This document shows, piece by piece, positions 1 through 5,675 of a stretch of DNA of 9,752 bases (its first letter is position 1; each line of letters starts with the position of its first letter). The notes under the pieces are model-generated. The model was given only the letters and a program-made list of their open reading frames with translations, did not search any database and was not told where the DNA came from. Location of the stretch: NCBI GenBank assembly GCA_020028115.1, contig JAHWYA010000035.1:1-9752 (forward strand). Direction: 5' to 3'. The stretch comes from Anaeromyxobacter sp. (GTDB lineage Bacteria; Myxococcota; Myxococcia; Myxococcales; Anaeromyxobacteraceae). The translations under genes were made by a program, and so were the position numbers.

Positions 1-2
1 TC

Positions 3-539
<537 letters not shown>

Positions 540-552
540 CAGAGGACACGCG

Positions 553-1497
553 ATGGAAAACGTCCGCTACTCCGCGAAGCGCCTCGCCGAGATCCTCGGA
601 GCGACCCCGAAGCAGGTGGAGGGCGCGCTCGGCCGCAAGGACGGCTTCGGCCCCGACGACCTCCCGGTGCTGCGCGAGAAGCTCCGGCGCGCGCCCGAGC
701 CGTACCCCGCGCGCGTGCAGCTCTTCCTCAACTTCAAGGGCGGGACCGGGAAGACCAGCCTCTCCTCGTCGTACGCGTACCGGCTCGCCGAGCGCGGCTA
801 CCGCGTCCTCATGATCGACCTCGACAGCCAGGGGCACGCGACGAAGTGCCTCGGCAAGGAGGGCGGCAGCTTCGACCGGACGCTGCACGACGTGCTCATC
901 CGGAAGGTGCCGCTCGAGGAGGTCACGGTGAAGACCGGGATGCCGAACCTCTCGCTCGTCCCGGCGAACCTCGCGATGAGCACGATCGACCTCGCGCTGA
1001 TGCCGCTCGCGGGCCGCGAGTTCCGGCTCCGGAACGCGCTCCAGGGCTTCGCGGCGCGGTACGACTTCGTCGTCCTCGACGCGCCGCCGTCGTTCGGGCT
1101 CCTCAACTTGAACGCCCTGATGGCCGCGAGCGACCTCGTCATCCCGGTCCTCGCGGACTTCCTCTCCTACGACGGGCTCCGGCTCCTCTTCGAGACGATC
1201 CAGGGGCTCGAGGAGGACTGCTCGCACCAGCTCGAGAACATCTTCATCGTCGTGAACGCCTTCAACCAGACGTTCAAGATCGCGCGGGAGGCGCTCGACG
1301 CGCTCAAGACGCACTACTCGGACTACCTCCTCGACACGGTGGTCCGGCAGTGCACGAAGTTCGCCCAGGCGTCGAGCGAGGGCTGCCCCATCTTCGGCTA
1401 CGACGCCGACTCGAAGGGGGCGAACGACATCGACGCGGTCCAGGAGGAGATCCTGGGCCGGATCCGCCGGGCGGCCAAGGCCGCCGCGGGAGCGTGA
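553..1497 (+). CDS. ParA/MinD-family ATPase (orphan, no adjacent parB)
   Basis: A 314-residue deviant-Walker P-loop ATPase. Residues 6-45 form a helix-turn-helix or MerR-like start (YSAKRLAEILGATPKQVEGAL), as in larger ParA proteins that also bind DNA. The deviant Walker A is KGGTGKTS at 62-69, with signature lysine K62 and P-loop lysine K67. Walker A' is MIDLDSQG at 87-94, with D89 and D91. Walker B is FVVLDAPP at 172-179, with D176. Such ATPases form ATP-dependent dimers on nucleoid DNA or membrane and position plasmids, chromosomes or protein clusters. The start has a good ribosome site (AGAGGA, 541-546, spacing 6). No amphipathic C-terminal helix like that of MinD is seen, so nucleoid binding is more likely than membrane binding. 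No ParB or parS-like sequence was recognised nearby. The coiled-coil gene begins 2 bases after the stop and is the obvious partner candidate. The family is secure, the cargo unknown. Confidence 0.93.
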   Translation: MENVRYSAKRLAEILGATPKQVEGALGRKDGFGPDDLPVLREKLRRAPEPYPARVQLFLNFKGGTGKTSLSSSYAYRLAERGYRVLMIDLDSQGHATKCLGKEGGSFDRTLHDVLIRKVPLEEVTVKTGMPNLSLVPANLAMSTIDLALMPLAGREFRLRNALQGFAARYDFVVLDAPPSFGLLNLNALMAASDLVIPVLADFLSYDGLRLLFETIQGLEEDCSHQLENIFIVVNAFNQTFKIAREALDALKTHYSDYLLDTVVRQCTKFAQASSEGCPIFGYDADSKGANDIDAVQEEILGRIRRAAKAAAGA

Positions 1498-1499
1498 GC

Positions 1500-2477
1500 A
1501 TGCGCAAGGCCTTCGACGCGAACGTCCCGAAGCTGAAGCCGAGGCTCAAGCTCGGAGTCCCCGCGGGCGTCGACGAGGTCGACGCGCCGGTGGAGCCCCC
1601 GACCGCGATCGCGACCGCCATCCCCTCCGTTCGTCCTGAGCGGAGCGTCGCCGCAGGCGACGCGAAGTCGAAGGGCGCGATCGCGACCGCGAGGGGGACC
1701 GCGAAGGTGGTCGAGGACAAGGTCGAGGTCGAGGACCAGGTCCAGGTCCAGGTCCAGGTCCAGGTCCTAGACCAGGTTGAAGTTCGTCAGTACTCGCCTA
1801 CCACCGACGTCCTCTCCCGCCGCGACCGGCTCGAGAAGATCAAGCGCAGGGTCGCGGAGGCCGCGCGGCCCCAGCCGCGCGTGCAGCCCGTCCCCGCCGA
1901 TCCCGCCCGCGCCGCCGAGAGCGTCCTCGGGCTCGTCCGCGACCTCGAGGTCGAGCTCGTCCGCGCCCGCGAGCGCGAGGAGGCGCTCCGCGCCGACCTC
2001 GACGACGCCCGCCGCGAGCTCGGCCGCGCCGCGACCGAGGGCCGGACCGCCGTCGAGAAGCTGGCGACGACCGAGAAGGAGCTCGAGGAGAAGCGCAGCG
2101 TCCTCGGCGAGCTCCTCGCCGAGATGCAGGCGCTCGAGGAGGAGCGCGACGAGTCGGTGCGTCGCGCGCAGGGCCTCGCCGCGCTCGACGAGGAGCGCGC
2201 GAGGCTGCTCGACGAGCTCGGCCGGCGCGCGGACGAGGAGGCGAAGCTCCGCGCCGAGCGCGAGGCCGAGGTGGAGCGCCTCTCGGAGGAGCTGCGGATC
2301 TCCGGCGCGGAGGGCGCGCGCCTGCGCGCCGCCGTCGGCGAGCTCGCCCGCGAGCGCGACCAGCTCGGCGCCGACCTCGACCGGACGCGCGGCGAGCGGG
2401 ACGACCTCGCAGAGGCGAAGAAGGCGCTCGAGGCGGTCCACGCCGCGCTGTCGCAGGCGCGGGCGCGGCTCGCGTAG
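1500..2477 (+). CDS. Coiled-coil protein, putative partner of the ParA-type ATPase
   Basis: Encodes 325 residues. ATG at 1500 follows the ATPase stop by 2 bases, with GGGAG at 1488-1492 as ribosome site, so the two genes are probably translated together. Residues 1-20 are basic (MRKAF...PKLKPRLKLG). Residues 21-98 are a low-complexity linker holding a stretch encoded by a REP-like palindrome (about 43-59) and a Gln-Val repeat (80-89). Residues 138-325 are an almost uninterrupted heptad-type coiled coil rich in Glu, Arg, Leu and Ala, with no transmembrane segment or signal peptide. I do not recognise a named family. A basic N-terminal peptide on a coiled-coil body encoded beside a ParA resembles ParA-activating partners and adaptors in cargo-positioning systems; that role is inference. 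The coiled coil could also be structural or cytoskeletal. Confidence 0.85.
   Translation: MRKAFDANVPKLKPRLKLGVPAGVDEVDAPVEPPTAIATAIPSVRPERSVAAGDAKSKGAIATARGTAKVVEDKVEVEDQVQVQVQVQVLDQVEVRQYSPTTDVLSRRDRLEKIKRRVAEAARPQPRVQPVPADPARAAESVLGLVRDLEVELVRAREREEALRADLDDARRELGRAATEGRTAVEKLATTEKELEEKRSVLGELLAEMQALEEERDESVRRAQGLAALDEERARLLDELGRRADEEAKLRAEREAEVERLSEELRISGAEGARLRAAVGELARERDQLGADLDRTRGERDDLAEAKKALEAVHAALSQARARLA
1628..1677. repeat. REP-like palindromic element inside a coding sequence
   Basis: The element opens with CGTTCGTCCTGAG and closes with AAGTCGAAGGGCG. Between these lies a perfect 8-bp stem, GCGTCGCC (1645-1652) and GGCGACGC (1656-1663), around a 3-base loop. The outer sequences match, from memory, the GTTCGTCCTGAGC...GTCGAAGG type of dispersed palindrome, usually found between genes. 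Here it lies in frame inside the coiled-coil gene and encodes part of its linker. Assignment to that repeat family is recollection; the palindrome itself is directly visible. Confidence 0.65.
1734..1763 (+). repeat. GTCCAG hexanucleotide tandem repeat (second copy)
   Basis: One GACCAG followed by four exact GTCCAG units (1740-1763). Codons here are GTC CAG, giving a Val-Gln alternation that joins a Val-Glu/Asp-rich linker. It is the same run as at 224-247 but read one base out of phase with it. Confidence 0.85.
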
Positions 2478-2497
2478 CGCGGCTCGGGGGTGCCGCG

Positions 2498-2515
2498 CGC
2501 CCGGATGCGCGGGCG
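2498..2515 (+). terminator. Possible hairpin terminator after the coiled-coil gene
   Basis: A 6-bp perfect stem, CGCCCG (2498-2503) and CGGGCG (2510-2515), with a 6-base loop, followed by TTCTGT. It lies 20 bases past the coiled-coil stop and before the sigma-factor ribosome site. The downstream T content is low, so termination is only possible, not clear. Confidence 0.35.
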
Positions 2516-2560
2516 TTCTGTCACGGTAGGCCACCCGCATCCGTCCAAGGGTGAGACGCC

Positions 2561-3444
2561 ATGACGAGCCCATTCTCGGAAGGCTACGCGCCCGACCCCT
2601 CCGACGAGCACCTCGTCGCCCGAGCGGTGGCCGGGGACCGCGCCGCGCTCGACGCGCTCCTCCGGCGGCACCAGCGCTGGCTCTACAACGTCGCGCTCCG
2701 GATGCTCCAGAGCGGCCCCGACGCCGAGGACGCGACGCAGGAGTGCCTCGTCAAGATCGCCACTCACCTGGCGAGCTTCCGCGGCGAGAGCTCCTTCCGG
2801 ACCTGGGCGTACCGCATCGCGGTCCGCCACGTGCTCGATCGCAGGCGCAGCCGGCCGGAGCAGGTCGTCACGGGGTTCGCCTGCTACGCCGGCTACCTCT
2901 CGGCGGCGCCGGACGAGGAGCTCCCGGATCTCGACGCCGTCCCCGCGGACGTCCGGCTCCTCGTCGAGGAGGTGAAGCTCTCGTGCACGCTGGGGCTCCT
3001 CCTCTGCCTCGATCGCGACCAGCGCATGGTGTTCGTGCTCGGCGAGCTGTTCGAGGTGAGCGACACCGTCGGGAGCGAGGTGCTGGAGCTCACGCGCGAA
3101 AACTTCCGCCAGCGGCTCGCCCGCGCCCGCCAGCAGGTCTACGCGTTCGCGCGCGGTCACTGCGGGCTCGTGGACGCGACGAACCCGTGCCGCTGCGCGC
3201 GCAAGACGCGCGCGTTCGTGCGCGACGGGGTCGTCGACCCGGAGCGCTCCTGTTCGCGCAGCCGCACGTCGAGCGCATGCGCGAGGCGTCGGCGCGTGGC
3301 CGCGCGGCGCTCGACTCCGCGGTCGACGCGGCGAGCGACGCGCTGTGGCGCGAGCACCCGTTCCAGGAGCCCCCCGACGTCGTGTCGCGGCTCCGCGACC
3401 TGCTGGACGGCGACGGTCTCCGCGCCGCGCTCCGGCTTCGATGA
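2561..3444 (+). CDS. ECF-type RNA polymerase sigma factor with Cys-rich tail, apparent frameshift near 3247
   Basis: Region 2 lies at residues 33-97 (LLRRHQRWLYNVALRML ... DAEDATQECLVKI ... SFRTWAYRIAVRHVLDRRR). Region 4 is at about 143-196, with recognition-helix-like NFRQRLARARQQVY. A tail with CGLVDATNPCRC (201-212) follows and may bind zinc. ATG 2561 has AAGGGTGAG at 2547-2555 upstream. After residue 229 (VDPER) the reading frame turns into Ser/Arg/Thr-rich nonsense. One base back, the sequence continues sensibly (LLFAQPHVERM ... LLDGDGLRAALRLR) to a TGA at 3442-3444. Restoring one base near 3247 (CGC CTC CTG instead of CGCTCCTG) gives a 294-residue protein. As written, the starting frame instead runs on to 3868 and fuses with the next gene. 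There is no slippery heptamer, so a mutation or sequence error is likelier than programmed shifting. Regions 2 and 4 survive, so a shortened product may still work. No anti-sigma gene is seen nearby. Confidence 0.8.
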
Positions 3445-3466
3445 CCGAGCCCCCGAGGGAGATCAG

Positions 3467-3868
3467 ATGAAGCCGAACCGCGCCGCTGCCGACGACATCC
3501 TGGAGCTCGAGGAGCGCGCGCTCGCGCGCTGGTGCCGGGGGGATCCGTCCGGGTTCCTCGAGCTCTGCGCGCCGGACGTCGTCTACTTCGATCCGTTCAT
3601 CGAGCGGCGCCTCGACGGCCTCCCCGCCCTGACCGCCCACTACGAGGCGCTCCGCGGCCGGATCTCGGCCACCTCGTGGGAGCTCCTCCACCCCCACGTC
3701 CAGCTCGCGGGCGGCATGGCGGTGCTCACGTTCCACTTCGTCTCGCGCGGCGCGGGTGGCGACGTGAACCGCTGGAACTGCACCGAGGCCTATCGCCTCG
3801 ATCCCGACGGCTGGCGCATCGTCCAGACGCACTGGTCGTTCACCGGGGGCCCGGCCCGGTCGTCGTGA
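3467..3868 (+). CDS. SnoaL-like / NTF2-fold small-domain protein
   Basis: Encodes 133 residues. ATG 3467 has GAGGGA at 3455-3460, 6 bases upstream. The sequence has the order of an NTF2-fold SnoaL/DUF4440-type protein: an N-terminal helix (ILELEERALARWCRGDPSGFLELCAPDVVYFDP), a middle LDGLPALTAHYEALRGR segment, and C-terminal strands (MAVLTFHFVS, NRWNCTEAYRLD, GWRIVQTHWSFT). Such proteins act as isomerases, hydrolases or ligand-binding domains; no catalytic assignment is possible here. It starts 22 bases after the restored sigma-factor stop, so co-transcription is likely. In some ECF groups (for example ECF41) a SnoaL-like domain is fused to the sigma factor and modulates it. A similar link here is inference. 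Confidence 0.85.
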   Translation: MKPNRAAADDILELEERALARWCRGDPSGFLELCAPDVVYFDPFIERRLDGLPALTAHYEALRGRISATSWELLHPHVQLAGGMAVLTFHFVSRGAGGDVNRWNCTEAYRLDPDGWRIVQTHWSFTGGPARSS

Positions 3869-3883
3869 ACCGCCCCGCGACCT

Positions 3884-3901
3884 CGGCGCGCCGACGCGCC
3901 G
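3884..3901 (+). terminator. Possible hairpin terminator after the SnoaL-like gene
   Basis: A 7-bp stem, CGGCGCG (3884-3890) and CGCGCCG (3895-3901), with a CCGA loop, 15 bases past the SnoaL-like stop. There is no T tract. The position fits transcription termination, but such stems are frequent by chance at this GC content. Confidence 0.35.
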
Positions 3902-4136
3902 CGCCCCAGGTTCGACGCTCAGTCGTGTGGGACACGCAGGGCTGGACACGTCGGGGCCCGGATTGCGGGTCCTCGCGCAATGCGCTGCGCATCCGGTGCG
4001 TTGACGCGCGGCAAACGTCCGCCTTCGTTGACGCCTTCGCGGCCACATGCCGCAGCGGGGGTCCCTCGCGGCCTGCGTTGCGCGCAGCGTAGAATCGCCG
4101 CCGATTTCGGAGCCTTCGAGGCGGTGCGCGCTCGAG
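3902..4136. other. Gene-free stretch between convergent genes, rich in short palindromes
   Basis: No reading frame here has a ribosome site, a recognisable product or plausible codon bias, although short frames are open on both strands. Visible structure: ATTGCG/CGCAAT (3962-3967, 3976-3981), ATGCGC-T-GCGCAT (3980-3992), the nonamer CGTTGACGC twice (3999-4007 and 4026-4034), GGACACG twice (3930-3936 and 3944-3950), and CTGCG/CGCAG near 4070-4085. This may be a decayed or dispersed non-coding element, or simple intergenic sequence between two converging transcripts. Confidence 0.4.
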
Positions 4137-4175
4137 CGGGATCCGGCGCTGGGGGAGGGGGAGCGCCGGATCCCG
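4137..4175 (-). terminator. Strong hairpin terminator for sthA
   Basis: A perfect 14-bp stem, CGGGATCCGGCGCT (4137-4150) and AGCGCCGGATCCCG (4162-4175), around an 11-base loop of five G, A, five G (all C and T in the sthA transcript). It begins 12 bases past the sthA stop codon. No U tract follows in the sthA direction, so it is not a textbook intrinsic terminator. Stability and position still make it the best candidate for ending or protecting the sthA mRNA, and perhaps for blocking read-through from the sigma/SnoaL side. Confidence 0.7.
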
Positions 4176-4187
4176 GTAGCCTCCGCG

Positions 4188-5618
4188 CTACTTCGACGCC
4201 GCCCCGCGCTCGATCGGCGTGATGCGCCGCTCGCGCAGCCGGTCGAGCGCGTCGAACGCCGCGTACTTGTAGACCTCGCCGAGCGTCGGGTAGTTGAACA
4301 CGCCCTCGGCGAAGTAGTTGAGGTTCCCGCCGTGCGCCATCACCGCCTGGCCGAGGTGGACGAGCTCGGAGGCGTGCGGGCCGATGCAGTGGACGCCGAG
4401 GATCTTGCCGTCCTCCGCGTCGGCGAGGAGCTTCAGGAACCCGACCGCCTCGCCGATGAGGTTCGCGCGCGCGTTCCCGACGAGCGACGAGCGGCCCGCG
4501 ACGTAGCGGCGCCCCTTCGCGCGCAGCGCCTCCTCCGTCTCGCCGACGCAGGAGACCTCCGGGATCGTGTAGATGCCGACCGGCAGCGCGCCGGTGAGCT
4601 CTCGCCGCGCGACGCCGCAGGCGTGGCTCATCGCGACGCGTCCCTGCTCCATCGACACCGACGCGAGCATGGGGAAGCCGACGAGGTCGCCCGCCGCGTA
4701 GATGTGCGGGACCGACGTCTGGAAGTGCTGGTTCACCGAGATGAGCCCCTTCTCGGTCGCCTGCAGCCCGGCGGCGGGGAGGTTCAGGAGCTCGACGTTG
4801 CCGGTGCGGCCCGCCGCGACGAGGACCTTCTCGGCGACGAGGCGCGAGCCCTCGGACAGCGTGACGAGGACGTCGCGGTCGCCCGGCTCGAGCTTCTGCG
4901 CGCGGAGCTGCTGGTGCAGGTCGATCCCCGCCATCGCGAAGAGGTCCTGCATCGCGTTCGACAGCTCGGCGTCGAGCCAGGGCAGGAGCCGGTCCTTCGA
5001 GTCGATGAGCGCGACGTGGACGCCGAGGGCGGCGAAGAGCGACGCGTACTCGCACCCGGCGACGCCACCGCCCAGGATCGCGAGCGAGCGCGGGACGCGA
5101 TCGAGGAGGAGGATCGAGTCCGAGTCGTACACCTTGACGTTGTCGATGTTGTACTGCGGCGGGTGGACCGGGCGCGTGCCGCTCGCGAGGAGGATGACGT
5201 CGCCGCTCAGGTCCTGGTAGATGCCGCCGCCGCCCGGGATCTTGATCTTGAGGGTGTGCGGGTCGGCGAAGGACGCGGTCCCGCGGAACTGCTCGACGCC
5301 GGCGTGGTTGAGCGCGCTGCGGATGCGCGAGTGCTCGCGCGAGGTGACGAGCCCACGGCGGCCCATCAGCTCGGGGACCGTCACGGTGCCGGAGACGCGC
5401 ACCTCGATGCCGTGCGCGTCGCGGCTGCGGGCCTGCTGGATCGCGAGGGCCGTCTCGCGGAGCGCCTTCGACGGGATCGTGCCGGTGTTCGCCGACGCGC
5501 CGCCGGGGTACGCCTCCTTCTCGACGAGGGCGACCTTCTTGCCCGCGAACGCCGCCGTGATCGCGCCGTTCTCGCCCGCGGGGCCGGAGCCGATGACCAC
5601 CACGTCGTAATGGAGCAT
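4188..5618 (-). CDS. sthA: Soluble (Si-specific) NAD(P)+ transhydrogenase
   Basis: A 476-residue flavoprotein of the lipoamide dehydrogenase/glutathione reductase fold, close to the usual 466 or so for SthA. It equilibrates NADPH with NAD+ in the cytoplasm. The N-terminal FAD site is VVVIGSGPAGENGA (6-19), the NAD(P) site is LAILGGGVAGCEYASLFAALG (179-199), and the second FAD motif is HIYAAGDLVG (305-314). The redox pair of lipoamide dehydrogenase (CxxxxC) is missing: the site reads GGASANTGTIPSKALRE (39-55), with Ser and Thr at the two Cys positions. The C-terminal motif is FNYPTLGEVYKYAA rather than HPT-type, as in SthA. Both features favour transhydrogenase over lipoamide dehydrogenase. 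The start is taken at ATG 5618 (MLHYDVVVIG). ATGs at 5630 and 5639 would add 4 or 7 residues and lie in the promoter island. It diverges from dapC. Confidence 0.93.
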   Translation of the reverse strand: MLHYDVVVIGSGPAGENGAITAAFAGKKVALVEKEAYPGGASANTGTIPSKALRETALAIQQARSRDAHGIEVRVSGTVTVPELMGRRGLVTSREHSRIRSALNHAGVEQFRGTASFADPHTLKIKIPGGGGIYQDLSGDVILLASGTRPVHPPQYNIDNVKVYDSDSILLLDRVPRSLAILGGGVAGCEYASLFAALGVHVALIDSKDRLLPWLDAELSNAMQDLFAMAGIDLHQQLRAQKLEPGDRDVLVTLSEGSRLVAEKVLVAAGRTGNVELLNLPAAGLQATEKGLISVNQHFQTSVPHIYAAGDLVGFPMLASVSMEQGRVAMSHACGVARRELTGALPVGIYTIPEVSCVGETEEALRAKGRRYVAGRSSLVGNARANLIGEAVGFLKLLADAEDGKILGVHCIGPHASELVHLGQAVMAHGGNLNYFAEGVFNYPTLGEVYKYAAFDALDRLRERRITPIERGAASK

Positions 5619-5627
5619 GCGGGTCCA

Positions 5628-5662
5628 CATATAATGCATGGGCCCCCGGAGTTCGATTATTC
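5628..5662. promoter_or_regulatory. AT-rich divergent promoter island between sthA and dapC
   Basis: A clear AT-rich patch in otherwise GC-rich sequence. On the + strand it has a perfect TATAAT at 5630-5635, without a good -35. On the - strand it has AATAAT at 5661-5656 (5 of 6), also without a good -35. GGGCCC occurs at 5640-5645 and again at 5666-5671. If TATAAT serves dapC, transcription would begin near 5642, which excludes the ATG at 5634 as the dapC start. Confidence 0.45.
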
Positions 5663-5675
5663 TTCGGGCCCTCTC

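Noticed and set aside
798..1142. Open frame on the - strand inside the ParA-type gene
   Set aside because: It lies wholly opposite a gene with clear motifs, has no ribosome site, and its composition is that of an antisense shadow in high-GC DNA.
553..1497. Chromosomal parABS locus
   Set aside because: No ParB gene, no parS-like 16-mer and none of the usual origin-proximal neighbours are visible.
1777..2529. Long Ser/Arg/Ala-rich + strand frame inside the coiled-coil gene
   Set aside because: It is the shifted-frame shadow of a coiled-coil region; the frame starting at 1500 has the heptads, start and ribosome site.
3240..3250. Programmed ribosomal frameshift in the sigma-factor gene
   Set aside because: A -1 shift would be needed, but there is no X XXY YYZ slippery run at the junction and no obvious stimulator; a mutation or sequence error is simpler.
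3980..4222. 80-codon + strand open frame across the gene-free stretch
   Set aside because: No ribosome site and no recognisable product, and it runs through the sthA terminator hairpin into the end of sthA.
4188..5618. Lipoamide dehydrogenase
   Set aside because: The CxxxxC redox site is absent and the C-terminal motif is NYPT-type rather than HPT-type.
4047..5633. Upstream open extension of the dapC frame, opposite sthA
   Set aside because: This part is Arg/Asp-rich antisense of sthA. Aminotransferase homology begins only after about 5690.
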